Shown here in pieces: positions 1 to 10,869 of a stretch of 64,000 bases of DNA. The position numbers and the translations under genes are program-made. The notes under the pieces were generated by a model that searched no databases, was not told the DNA's origin, and saw nothing but the letters and a program-made list of their open reading frames with translations. Origin of the DNA: Diphasiastrum complanatum (Eukaryota > Streptophyta > Lycopodiopsida > Lycopodiales > Lycopodiaceae); assembly GCA_029204225.1 (NCBI GenBank), contig CM055102.1, positions 50,114,426 to 50,178,425 of the forward strand, written 5' to 3'. Numbering within the stretch: the first letter of the stretch is position 1; each line of letters opens with the position of its first letter.

Positions 1-100
1 ACTAGGAATCACTACCAAAACGACATGACCAATGCTACGGACTTGACCTAACCTACATTAGGAGTGGATTGTCACACGGCATCTTGGCCTCACATGTGTG
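1..100 (-). mobile_element. Degraded copia LTR remnant at the window edge
   Basis: The first ~70 bases resemble the reverse complement of part of the C3 LTR near 22290-22375. The shared words are a GGAATCACTACCAAA stretch and an ACCTA..TTAGG..GTGG stretch. Similarity is patchy and the element continues beyond the window, so this is a low-confidence remnant. It lies directly outside the inverted duplication, whose left edge is near base 101. Confidence 0.35.
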
Positions 101-871
101 TAATCCACTTATGTACAAAATTTACATTGTACTACATGGTTTTTGATCAAGCTAGATTTGCCAATTTTTGGCAATTCTTCACAGGCTCTTGATCAACTTA
201 GTGGAAATGACATAAAATTACATATATGTAAGCCATATAATTGCTTGAGTGAATTGGCACCTTAATGGATGGATCATTATTGCATTTAGCATTGTTGCCT
301 TGTGGAAAGCTGCTATGTGGATCATTGTGTAGGCAAAGCGATTCAAATACGTAATCCAAAATGACTTCAAAATTGGCAAAACAAATTTCAAGAGAAGCCC
401 ATCAATTGCTTCAGTGAATTGCCGCCTTAATGAATGGATTGTTCCTGCATTCAAGATCATTGCTTCTCCCCATGGAAAGCTAATGTGTGGATTGTCTGTA
501 ACTGCGTAATTCAAAATCATTGCCCCCCTTGCACCATGGAATGTTGTTGTCTGGATGATTGCAGCTCCACCTTCCAAAGAGTGTGCCTAGATTCCAAGGT
601 GGAAAGTGAGGCTCACGGGCGTACTCTTCTACCCTCCTAACTACTTTAGAAAAAGCATTGGTTTTACATAATGCTCCCTTTCTATTTTTAACACAAAAAT
701 TTATTTTTGTAACTAATTGATTGAAAGATACACGAGCGTAAGGACCAGCCCCCACCGTCACCGTAACGCCCAACGTCCGCCAATCAGGAAGGGACCTGAG
801 TCACCCCTAGTGCCAAACGCCATTGTGTATACAAAGTTGTCGGCTAGGTGACCAAGGCGGGTGGGTACCAG

Positions 872-878
872 TATAAAG
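872..878 (+). promoter_or_regulatory. TATA box of the left TFIIA-gamma gene
   Basis: TATAAAG lies 65 bases upstream of the ATG at 937 and is preceded by a GC-richer stretch (about 740-870). The same heptamer is kept at the matching place of the inverted copy (45662-45668, minus strand), which supports a real core promoter. Transcription would be expected to start roughly 25-35 bases downstream. Confidence 0.6.
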
Positions 879-936
879 CACAGACGCTGGCCCAATTGCA
901 ACACACAACGAGAAAAGAAGACGATTGATCGCTCTC

Positions 937-1344
937 ATGGCGAATAGAAGGAGAGGGAGAGGGAGCGGAAAAGGGAGAGATGGAGATGGAGACGGAGGGC
1001 GAGGGGAAGAGAGGACTCTCGAGCTTTATCGCAAGTCCTTGATTGGCAGGGGGCTGATAGCGGCCCTGGATGAGATGGTGATCAAGGGCACCATTTCGCC
1101 GCTCTTGGCTGCGAAAGTGCTGAAGCAATTTGACAAATCCATTATCGAAGCGCTGCGGACAAAGGTGCACTCCAAGATCAGCTTCAAGGGCAATCTTCAC
1201 GCTTACAGGTATTGTGACAACGTTTGGACCTTGGATTTGAAGAACGCTAGCTTCAAGACGGACAATGATGACGTGCAAGTAGTGGATCGTGTCGAGATTG
1301 TGGCTTGTGATGCAGCCTGCGTTGCGAAATCACAGCAGCTGTGA
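937..1344 (+). CDS. TFIIA-S: TFIIA small (gamma) subunit, left copy
   Basis: The 135-residue product matches the gamma subunit of TFIIA, which in the nucleus joins the alpha/beta subunits to stabilise TBP on the TATA box for RNA polymerase II. Visible hallmarks, in order: the N-terminal helical start TLELYRKSLIG; a central LDEMV..G.ISP segment and VLKQFDKSI; then the beta-barrel half with KGNLHAYRYCDNVW and a terminal VEIVACD. The family is usually about 105-125 residues. The excess is an Arg/Gly/Asp-rich N-terminal extension (about residues 1-27). The ATG at 937 is chosen because the frame upstream has only a TTG (925). There is no intron within the frame. The residue after CDNVWT is Leu here, whereas Phe is usual and is present in the inverted copy. 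Six nucleotide differences from that copy were seen by eye, three of them non-synonymous. Confidence 0.88.
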   Translation: MANRRRGRGSGKGRDGDGDGGRGEERTLELYRKSLIGRGLIAALDEMVIKGTISPLLAAKVLKQFDKSIIEALRTKVHSKISFKGNLHAYRYCDNVWTLDLKNASFKTDNDDVQVVDRVEIVACDAACVAKSQQL

Positions 1345-1518
1345 GCGTCGCAGCAAGTGCTTTGGGGGCAATTCATTAAGTAGGTTTGTGATTTTTTTTC
1401 GAGCGACAGAGACGACGGATTAACGGAAGATGAATTATCGACATCTTTCAAGCAAATTTCTGAGATTCATTTTTGTGGTTGCAAATGCGTATATATCTGG
1501 TTAGAGAATACTGACCTG
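1345..1518. other. 3' flank of TFIIA-gamma, no further gene seen
   Basis: This is non-coding sequence following the TGA at 1342-1344. It is collinear with the right arm and probably holds the 3' UTR. I see no canonical polyadenylation hexamer that I would commit to. Confidence 0.4.
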
Positions 1519-1533
1519 AAACAAGCTATTATG
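1519..1533 (+). repeat. 15-bp target-site duplication, left copy
   Basis: AAACAAGCTATTATG is repeated exactly at 1621-1635 and brackets the tRNA-like retroposon. The inverted duplication has a single copy of this 15-mer (45008-45022, opposite strand) at the homologous place, so the insertion boundary is unambiguous. Confidence 0.9.
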
Positions 1534-1620
1534 CTTCTTGGTTTCCAAGGGGAGGTTCGAACCTGGGACCAAAGAAACTTTGGATGCCAAGCTAACCAGT
1601 TGAGCCAACCCCGTTGGGTT
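1534..1620 (-). mobile_element. Very short tRNA-derived SINE-like retroposon
   Basis: Read on the minus strand, this 87-base insert carries a box A-like GGCTCAACTGG and, about 45 bases downstream, a consensus box B GGTTCGAACC. This is the internal RNA polymerase III promoter layout of a tRNA. It is bracketed by perfect 15-bp direct repeats, as expected for target-primed reverse transcription. The T-arm does not pair well, so it is not a functional tRNA. It could be a truncated SINE, a tRNA-fragment retroposon or a miniature SINE family. The empty site in the right arm dates the insertion after the duplication, unless it was precisely lost there, which is less likely. Confidence 0.8.
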
Positions 1621-1635
1621 AAACAAGCTATTATG

Positions 1636-4600
1636 AATCATGATATCGGCTCAAAGTTGCTTCTCTAAGTTTCTGAGTCTATTCTCTCCTCTTGACCTAG
1701 AATGAAAAGATCCTATGTGAATGAATACTGCACGATTTTGATAATTTGTTTTTCGTTTACACATGACATGTACTATGTTTCTGTTTTAGCTGAGCCTAGC
1801 TTGTCAGATTGGTAACGAGCTTTTTCTCAGAAAGATTTTGTGCTTATGAAATCTTAAATGTGCCAACTACATCCAGCGTTCCATCTTAAAGTTGGCCAAG
1901 TTTGTGAGTTTTAGCATCAGATTAAGTGTCACAACATACATCAAGGGTCACACTGTTAGGGCACACTGGTAGGGAACAACAACAATTACTATGAAGGAGA
2001 TCGTTCCATAGACTTAAAAACATAACATTACAAAGGTCTGATAATGAAGGGACCCAAGTACACTTTGTTAGTAGGCAACTGGCAAAGCAGGTCAACAGGC
2101 AATTCACAGATTGCCAGAAGCCGAAGGTACTTAGTTGAATTTTTTTTTATGCTATTAAGTAATCTACATTATTTAAGAAGAGAAATCTTGAAGTTGCAAA
2201 GAATTTCAGATTTGTGATAGGGCAAAGAGTTTCAATTTTGTGGCTCCCTTTTTGATGTTTACATTTAGGCAAGTTTTTATAAATTGTTACAACATGGGAT
2301 GGTCTTGTGGTTAAGTGCTATTTAGGAAACATATTATCTTTTTCTTTCACGTGGATAGTAGACACTTATTTCAAGATCATTTCATCTCCAACAATTTGGA
2401 GTTAAAAAGGGCCAGGAAAATATTGACTCTACAAGTGGAAGATTATTTAAGCTTGGCATGTTTCAAAGGAAATTTGAATTTAAATTTTGACAAAGCAATA
2501 ATTTATTATCTGTTTATCTCAAATTATGTACAGCTCTAAAGTGTGGTAAGGGGAGTGTTATAATATTCAAGTACTAGTCACTTCAACATGATTAAGAACC
2601 AACAACCTCGACTTTCAAAGAAGAACAATGTTGATTCAACCGTTTTTGGTATTATTATCACTCTTACATATATTAAGAAGACTAAACCTAAACTTCAAAG
2701 AAGTGCAAAGCTGTGATTTGGCATAGGGCATCAATTTTGTAGCTTGTAGCTCCATTTTTCTTATGTTTAGGTTTAGGTGAGTTTCTACAATCTTTGCCAA
2801 CACAAATGTCCTCTTTCTTTTGAGTGAATAGTACAAAGATTTTTGAAGTTCACTTCATTTCTACATAATTGGACCTAAAAGGAATGAAGAATAAAGTCTA
2901 GAAGTGGAAGATTATATAAGCTTCACATATTTGAGAGAGAAGTTTGAGATAATTTGATCGTTGATAAATGAGTTCAATCCATTTATAGCAAGAGGTTGTA
3001 TCATAGATGGCCCAGGTTTTTGAGACTTTGGAAAACACATTAACGGCTCACGAGAAGGTGTGTCTGGTAGACCTCTTGCAACCAGAATGTTGTCTACTGT
3101 AACTCGTAGTTGTCTTATTCCTCAATTCCTTTGTCAAAAGCAATCAACCTCCTTAATGAAGGTCTTTGGAAATATGTGCGATTAGGTTCCCTAGAAAACC
3201 CCATCTCGTGTCCTTAATGACCATGTTGATGCCAGTTGAGTTGTTGCTTTAAGCTCGGATCATTGCTTGGGGCCTCCCTTGGCACACTAAGTGGAAAAGG
3301 ATATGCAAAGGGCAAGGTACCCTTAAGTAGTTCACAAGGGACATTGTTGTTGGGCTATTTAAAAAAACCATACCAGGCTTCTTAAGGAGGTGTAAGGGGA
3401 GGGTCTGACCCCGTAGTCCATAAGTCACTTGTTTAGGTAGTTGTCTTCCTTGGCATGGGGTTTAGGGTCAGCTCCTAGTATTTTGTTGGGAGGGAAAGAT
3501 TAATCACCATCTATAAAATCCCAATTTTTCATGTGGAAAATTTGGCTAACATTGGCAACTTCAATGGGTAGTATGACCCATACAACGGACCCAAAATCTC
3601 TAGTTTTAGATAGTGGTTTTTGACTATATTTTGTGCAACTATAGCTTTGGGATCAACACTCTTTGGTGGGGTGATGCTATTTTGTAGGTCAGTTACTAGC
3701 ACGTCTTCACATGTCTTCTATAAATATGGTACAAGTCTTCATCTCTACAAAACAACCCCATTCTTGTCCTCCTCCTTTGGTGCACCCACTCCTATCAATA
3801 TTGGAGAAAAATGCCCATCCTCAGACCCATGCATATGATGGCATTTAAATGTAGATTTTGGTATTTGAAAAAAGGCATGTATGAAGAGGATTAGCAATGT
3901 GTCTAACATGATCAAATTGATACATGTAAATACATTGTGGTGTATTAAAGTTGGAAGAAGTGTTGAAGCATGACATGAACAATCTCTCTATAAGATCCAT
4001 TTCACGTACGATCTATGCTTGATAAGGATTTTGCATGAAGGGCAATCAATCTAATCTATGAATCCTTGCCTATCAAGAAAATAATCCTAAACATTTGGAT
4101 CATCTAACCTTTGCACTTCAATAAGGATTAGAACATACAATAAAAAATATTCACATCTGGAAATAATTTTCAGTCATTTTTTTCCTTCTTTTTTGTTCAT
4201 AACATCTAAAATGAAGAGAAAATCACCAAGAAAGGAAGCTAGCAAAACCAAAAAATAATAGATAAAAACAAAAACATGAGCTTTCTACTGTCCCTTACCT
4301 TTCTTGGTAATATCAGAGATAAGGGTGAATCCTTCTTCATATTGTCTACCCAGAATTGATCTTGTTATTAAGGGTGAATCCTTCTCTATATTGTTTATTT
4401 CCCTATTTCTTTTTGGCATAGCTGTTTGTTTGTGTATATAATAGGTGGCAAAGAGAATTTTTTTTGTCATTCAAAACTAGCCAATGGCGATGATTATTGT
4501 TTTCTCTCTCCTCTTAGAGTTACTTGGATTTTTTCTTTCTAGTCATGCTCTTTCTTATAATCATGACCAAAATGTTGGTCTTGGAATTGAATTTAGTGTT

Positions 4601-5548
4601 CATCACTTTGATAAATAAATAAATAAATAATATATATATATATATATATTATGTCTTTTAAATTTATCTACAATAATGGAGGATGATTTCTAAGAAAATT
4701 TAATGGATGTACACACCTTAGTGATGACCAAATTGCCTGACTTTGGTTCCACTTGGTCTTTCATGACTTTTTCCTACTTGGTTTTGATTGGAACCCTTTT
4801 AGATAGTTTGTCTAATTTGTTAGGCAATATGGGTGATGATGTTGGAATGTACAAATGTTTTGACAGGGTGACATATATGATTGAAAACACATGATTCTAT
4901 TAAAAATTTCATCTGTGGCTAGTATAAGTCCCTTCGCACCAAATCAAAGTCCTACCTATGTCAACACATGGTGTGTTATGACACTCATACAAAACTTCGC
5001 GCTTAATAGTACCATCATGTAGCACATATGTATTTCCATCTATCAAAGGTCCATTTTTTAAAAAAAATTTCTACTTGTTTATTCTTTTTACTAGTTTGTT
5101 GTTGCACATGTTTCTAGTTCCTGCCATATATGAACGACGTACGATTCTATCTTACAAGGTCATTTTAATAAAAGGTAAAGAGTGATACAAAGTTTGATAA
5201 TAAAGGAAAGTTAATTAATTTCCTATTTGCTGAAGAGCATCAACCATTTAATATATCAGATCTTATAATAAATTCCCACATGGCCTTACGCCCTCTTATA
5301 TTAAGTTGATTGAAAAAGATTCTAGAGGGTGATGACCAATGCACACCATAAACTTTCTGAATAAAGATAATATGCCAAATTTTAAGCACATGTCCTAAGT
5401 TGTATATCTTGTTTGAAAATCTATTAATTTGTTATTTTCTGAAAGCCACTAATTTTTCCATGTACTTTAATTGCAAAATCACTTGTGTCAATTTTTACAA
5501 TGCACAGTTTATCTGAATCCGCAATTTCTAAAATGGGAGTGAAACAAG
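1636..5548. other. AT-rich intergenic DNA of the left duplication arm
   Basis: This is collinear with the right arm, with only small ORFs. A 61-codon ORF at 4285-4470 (minus) is open in both arms, but by eye 11 of 61 residues differ between them, so constraint is unlikely. No transposase, RNA gene or recognisable exon was found. An (AAAT)n/(TA)n microsatellite lies at 4611-4650. Confidence 0.55.
4611..4650. repeat. AAAT/TA microsatellite
   Basis: About five AAAT units run into about ten TA units. The matching place in the right arm (about 42152-42182) keeps a shorter, interrupted version, as expected of an unstable simple repeat. Confidence 0.85.
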
Positions 5549-5649
5549 CGAATTCCTTGCTTGTTTCCTCTAGCCAGGTGGCACCATACCATCCGCCCCA
5601 TCTTTGCCACCAGCTTTCTTTCTCTCTTTCTCAACTTTCTCTTTCTTCC

Positions 5650-6612
5650 TCTAAAAAAACAAAACGTTTCTATTTACAAAGCTTTGCTAGCTTTCAGCCC
5701 TCTGCCTAATAAAAATGTTCGTGAACACGAAAGTCAAGAGACATGAAGCACGAAAGATTCACGAACACCTGACGAGAAGACACAAACACGAAAGATTCAC
5801 GAACGAGAATCTTTTGCGGTCCAACAGGAGAAAGTCAGACGACGACGACGAACCAAACAACGCGACACGTAAAATGTTGCAAAACTTTTTATGCCCTCAT
5901 GCTCCAAAGAGTACCAGCAAGATCATGCAAGTACCCAGAATTATAGATATCTAATCTGATGGCAACCTCAGCAGATACACTCTAGATTGTGGCTAATCTG
6001 CCACTCTTGTAATTTCTTGATTAGTTGTAGATGCTGAATTACTCTAAGCGACTATATACTTACTGGACAATACTTGATAGATATACAAATATAGGAAACT
6101 AGTCTGATGCTAGTAAGCAATCAAGACGAAATATAGACAAGAAGTCCGTTTGCGTGCGAGACGAGTTCCGTGAGCAGGATCCATAGAGATCCATAGGTCC
6201 ACTAGTAAGCGAGACATCCACTCGTGAGAGAACTGTATTTCTCTCACGCCAACGCACTGCGTGGTCTGCATGCAGTGCTTGAAGAATCAGAGAAAATCAG
6301 TAGATGATCTTATAGCCATTGTGCACATTTCTCTTCTATGATGTATTAATGCAAATGTGTCTGTTGTTATTCATGTGTCTGATTCTCTCATTCATTCTAA
6401 TTCCACATATTGGTTGAAACTTTGTTGAATGCTACATTAATTCATAAACATAGATCAGCAATGCCTGACTACATTCTGGAGGATTGTAGGAGTGATTCAG
6501 TTGGCAGTGCCCAGCGATCGCATCTGAATTCCATCCGAATCGCATTGAATTGTTGTTGCTTTGCTTTCGTGACTGTTTCTCTTTCGTGACCGAGACGACT
6601 CATCATTCATCA
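5650..6612 (+). repeat. C1 copia element, 5' LTR
   Basis: About 960 bases, matched closely by 10870-11493 until that copy is interrupted. It ends in CA at 6612, immediately before a PBS-like TGGTGTTAGAGCC (6614-6626). The first 170 bases hold three TTCNNGAA palindromes (5718-5725, 5758-5765, 5796-5803), the core of heat-shock elements, embedded in a GAAC/ACGAAAG-rich tract. The start is approximate: the 3' LTR begins TGAAGAAAC right after a purine tract, and the 5' copy is mutated there. Confidence 0.75.
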
Positions 6613-6613
6613 G

Positions 6614-6626
6614 TGGTGTTAGAGCC
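6614..6626 (+). other. C1 primer binding site
   Basis: TGGTGTTAGAGCC is a one- or two-base variant of the TGGTATCAGAGC motif complementary to the 3' end of initiator tRNA-Met, the usual copia primer. It lies one base after the LTR end. Confidence 0.65.
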
Positions 6627-6725
6627 TACCTATCTTGTCATACTCTGACGTAGCCAAGAAGCTATCAGATCTAGGAGGCCAAGCATTCAGACAAACAACC
6701 ATCAATGAGAGAACAGACTTCAGAA

Positions 6726-7640
6726 ATGGCTTCAATCAGCAGCATGCAGAGCAAGATCTGCACAGTTCTTGATTCTTCAGGATCTAACTTTCTAGCATGG
6801 AAAGTTAAGACATCATTGACTCTCAAGGGCGAAGGTTTATTCCCCTGGGTAGATGGCACATAAGAGATGTCTACAACATCAGACAAGGAGCTACATGAGT
6901 GGAGGGAGAAAAATGACAAGGCAGTAGCCTTGCTATCATCTTCCATTGAAGATAGTCTCACACTTGACCTGGCAACACTCTCCAAGGCTAAGGAGATGTG
7001 GGATGCACTGCTCACATGATTTTAGATGAAATCAAGAAGTCAAATCATGATGCTGGAAGATCAACTGACAAATCTACAGTGGGATGGGAAAGACCTCATT
7101 TTTTTCGTAAGGAAGATGAAGGATCTGTTTCTATCACTACATAACTCTGGAGCAGAGAACGCAGTGTCAGCTAAGAAGTAGCTCACTTACTTGTTGAGAG
7201 CCTTATCCAAATCATTCCAGACAATGAGGACCCTGCTCGTGAAAGATCCTACATTGAACATCGAAAAGGCAATTGTCGAGATTCGAGAGGAAGTCGAGGC
7301 CAGAGAACACCTTGATCACAAGGATGGTTCTGACCAGGCCCTCTACGGCAACAAAAAAAAACTCCAAGAAACCATTTAAGCCTAAGAGGGAGTCGAATCA
7401 AAGGCAGTATCGTGATCAACAAGCAGAGGGGACCAGCAAAAGCAATTGGAAGAGCAAAGGGAGGTCGAAGTAGCAAGGTGGAGAAAAGAAGACTTGCGTG
7501 AGATGTAGAAGAGACAAGCATACAGTTGATACATGCTGGCTCAATCCAAAGATTGAGTGTATCCACTACCACAAGAAGGGTCATGCAACTGTGGATTGCC
7601 GCCAGAACCCGAGAAATAAATTAGTATAGAACAGACAGGA
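6726..7640 (+). pseudogene. C1 copia gag (nucleocapsid), broken
   Basis: From the ATG at 6726 one frame reads a copia-type gag, including SGSNFLAWK and a later ALSKSFQTMR segment, with several in-frame stops. Near 7494-7615 lie two knuckle motifs. The first is intact (CVRCRRDKHTVDTC, CX2CX4HX4C). In the second (CIHYHKKGHATVDC) Tyr has replaced a Cys. The protein would have packaged element RNA in cytoplasmic particles. It is clearly non-functional. Confidence 0.75.
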
Positions 7641-7699
7641 GAACAACAACAGTTCATCCTATGTCGAGGAGCCCAAGAGCTCAAAGATGGATGAACTGC

Positions 7700-9040
7700 C
7701 TACATCTGTGAAGACGTGTGTGCAACATCAACGTCTGACACACATAAAGTGATCCTAGATTCAGGAGCCACCTCACACTTCGTGACAGCAAGACGAATCA
7801 TGTTTGATTTCAGAAGTGCAGATCCTTCAAGATTCAAAGTTCTTGGAGATGGATCCAAACATCAAGTCAACGGTATTGGTTCACTATGGCTCAACACCAA
7901 CGATAGAGACAGATGACTTGAAGACGTTCTGTTCATGCCTACATTGCAGCAAGACTTGCTTTCTGTGGCAAGAATAGCAGATGCAGGAATGTGTGTGACA
8001 TTTTCTGACGAAGCATGCAACATGGTTGATGCTAGTACTAGTACTCTGGTCACTCAAGACAGAAGAAAGGGTAACCTATATCATCTGAAGGTATGCCTAC
8101 CTGCAAATCAAGTGCATCAGATCATGATGACTCGCCAGACACTCTGTGGCGTAGGAGACTCTGCCACATGAACTCAGTGGCACTTTACCAAGCAAGCCAT
8201 CATGGAGCGATAACAGGGGTCAGCATCTCGAATGCAACCAGTTCGACCACATGTGATGCATGTCTAAAGGGCAAGATGTCATGCAATCCATTCATCATAG
8301 ACTCCTACAGAACGGCCAATATTCTAGAGTTAGTGCATTTTGACATCTGTGGGCCTTTCAATGTGATCTCAGTAGGAAGTTCCAAATATTATATAACCTT
8401 CATTGATGATTATAGTAAATTTGCCAGAGTGTATTTTATTCAGAATAAATCTGAAGCACTTGTGAATTGGACAGAGAGATGCACAAACAACAAGGTTAAG
8501 TAGATCAGAATAGATCAAAGTGGTGAATACATCTCGAATCTCTTCACTGACTTCTGCAATGATCGTGACATCATTCAGAGAAGAACTGCAGCCTACACAC
8601 TGCAATACAATGGTGTTGCTAAACGAAAGAATAGGACCCTGATGGAAGCTGCCAGATGCATGATGGCCTACTCGAAGGCTCCAAGGGTACTGTGGGCTGA
8701 AGCAATAGCTACAGCCGCATACATCCAGAACACAACACGTAAGTCTGGTGTCCCTCACATGACACCACACGAGCTATGGTGGGGTAGAAAGCCCAACCTG
8801 TCTCACATCAGAGTCTTTGGCTATGTAGCTTATGCACACATTCCTGATAAGCTTTGAAAGAAGCTTGATGAGAAAGCCGAACAGGGATTTCTGGTAGGTT
8901 ATGACAACAACTTGTCATACTACAGAGTCTACATGCTAGACACGAACACTATGAAAATAGTGAGAGATGTCATATTTGATGAGAGCAAGACAATGGCCAA
9001 TGACAATCCTGTCAGCTATGAAGTTATGAAGTGACAGTAC
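7700..9040 (+). pseudogene. C1 copia protease and integrase, broken
   Basis: An aspartic-protease motif VILDSGATSHF lies near 7750-7782. It is followed by the GAG-pre-integrase region with CDACLKGKM and an integrase core with HFDICGPF and TFIDDYSKFARVYF. The second catalytic Asp is kept (IDQSGEY). Frameshifts and stops (for example after about 8503 and at 8857) break the frame. Product order PR-INT before RT identifies a Ty1/copia element. Confidence 0.8.
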
Positions 9041-9379
9041 TATGACCTGCCGCAAGTGACAGAGGGAGCAGAGGATGAACATGAAAACAAAGATTTTCAA
9101 GTAATTTCCCATTCGAGTGACGAATCTGAAGATGTAAGATTTGAGAGGCAGCCTACTGTCGTAGTTCATGTAAACCAAGATGGTCTCGGACCTAGCAGAG
9201 CAGACAAAGGCAAATGCATTGTTATCTCAGGAGGATCTCCTAGAAGGTCGACAAGACCACGAGTGCGCCAGCAAGATATGTGCCAGGCAGATTCGCTTCT
9301 ACATCAAAAGACTTCTGCAGATTTAGTGGCGAACCACAGACTTTCAAGGAAGCGATTGAATGTCCAGAGAAGGACAGAT

Positions 9380-10860
9380 GGATCCAAGCCATGAACGAAG
9401 AGATGGAGTCCATGAGGAAGAACCAAGTATGGATGTTGTAGCCATTACCACATAAGCACAAGACTATCAAATACAAATGGGTTTTCAAGCTCAAATACGG
9501 ACCAAATGGGAATGTCTCGAAATACAAGGTGAGACTGATAGCGAAGGGATTTTCTCAGAGATATGGTATTGACTACTCTAAAACCTTCTCTCCTGTCATC
9601 AAACATTTGTCCCTATGATTGTTATTTGCATATGCAGCAGCTTATGACCTCAGGATCCACATTGTGGATGAGAAGACAACCTTCTTGCATGGCGAACTAG
9701 ATGAAGAGGTCTATATGGATCAACCCCCAGGATATGTCTCGAATTCACTTCCTGACTATGCATGCAGAATGCATAGAAGTATCCATGGTCTGAGACAATC
9801 AGCTCGACAATGGTACAAGAAGAATGATCAATACATGAAATCATTAGGATTCAAGCCACTATTGGCTGATTCCAATGTGTATGTCAGAGTCACAGATGGG
9901 CAGATCATTATTGTGGTTGTATATGTGGATGACACTCAGATACTTTGCAAGAGTGAGCAGCTGATTGTTGAAGTGAAAGGAGACATCTCGAAATATTTCG
10001 AGATCGTGGATCTGGGAGAAGCTAGGTGTTACCCTGGCTTGTAGATTGAAAGGGACTACGAGGGATGTAAGCTATACCTGCACCAGTCTAGATACAACTG
10101 AACTGCAAAGGAGCGAATACTCCAATTCTCGAAGGGATGGTACTTACAAATGATGACTATCCAGAAGACAGAGAACAAATGCAGCTCACACCTTACAGGA
10201 AACTGATAGGATCACTGATGTACTTTGCAGACAACACATGCCATGATATTGCTTATTCAGTATTCAAGATGAGCTAATTCTGCACGCATTCAGGCTCGAC
10301 ACATTGGAAGATTGCAACGGGTTTTGCAATATCTTCAATTAACGAGGGATTTTGGCTTGTGTTATTGTCATGATGCAGGTTTCAGGATGCTTTTCTATAG
10401 CGATGCTAGCTGGGCATCTCTCAAGGATGACTGTAAAAGCGTCTTAGGAGGATGCACCATCGCATCAGGAGTAGCAGTTTTATGTGTCAGCAAGAAGCAG
10501 ACCGTTGTAGCCTAGTCATCCTGCGAAGAGGAGTACATTGCAGCAGCAAAAATGGCCAATGAGATAATCTGGTTAAGATAGTTCCTGGACGAATTGGGCG
10601 AAACAAGAAATGAGCCTTTGGTCTTGCAATGGATAACACCTCTGCAATACATCTGACAAAAGATCTTGTGTTCCATTCCAGAACGAAACACATCGCGATC
10701 AAGTATGACTTGATTAGGGATCTAATTGAAAAGAAAATGCTGCAGACTACCTTCATCGAAACAAAAGACATGGTTGTTGACATTTTCACCAAAGCCCTAG
10801 ACAAAGAACTTTTTGAGAGACAGAGGAGCAGTCTTGGGATCGTAAAGCTATCATGCTTTG
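9380..10860 (+). pseudogene. C1 copia reverse transcriptase and RNase H, broken
   Basis: The reverse transcriptase reads from about 9380. It shows [10 protein letters not shown], the catalytic YVDDTQIL motif near 9930 and SIHGLRQSARQWY. RNase H follows at 10312-10855 with YSDASWAS and a C-terminal KHIAIKYDLIRD segment. Stop codons at about 9616, 10042 and 10514 disrupt it. The frame ends just before the purine tract (AGAGGGAGC) that precedes the 3' LTR. Confidence 0.8.
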
Positions 10861-10869
10861 AGAGGGAGC

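Larger units (their letters stand above)
101..5548 (+). repeat. Inverted segmental duplication, left arm (block T, left copy)
   Basis: This stretch is repeated in reverse orientation at about 41248-46439. Collinear similarity starts at AATCCACTTATGTAC and ends near GGGAGTGAAACAA. The arms share the TFIIA-gamma gene, its TATA box and several kilobases of AT-rich non-coding DNA, and differ by substitutions and small indels. The left arm alone carries a short tRNA-like retroposon at 1534-1620. Beyond 5548 the left arm enters copia element C1, while the right arm continues through about 67 unique bases into block X. Confidence 0.9.

Noticed and set aside
1534-1620. Functional tRNA gene
   Set aside because: Box A and box B are present, but the acceptor and T-stem do not pair, and the insert is bracketed by target duplications.
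1922-2107. Cys-rich 61-codon frame (minus), repeated at 44544-44729
   Set aside because: No ATG at the left copy's start (GTG only) and no family features. Identity reflects the duplication.
3620-3838. 72-codon ORF with a hydrophobic start, partly matched at 42876-43119
   Set aside because: The frame is shifted by an indel between the arms, so it is not maintained as a protein.
4285-4470. A 61-codon ORF (minus) open at equal length in both duplication arms (partner 42322-42507)
   Set aside because: Eleven of 61 residues differ between arms, against three of 135 in TFIIA-gamma, so there is no sign of constraint. Equal length is expected of a recent duplicate.
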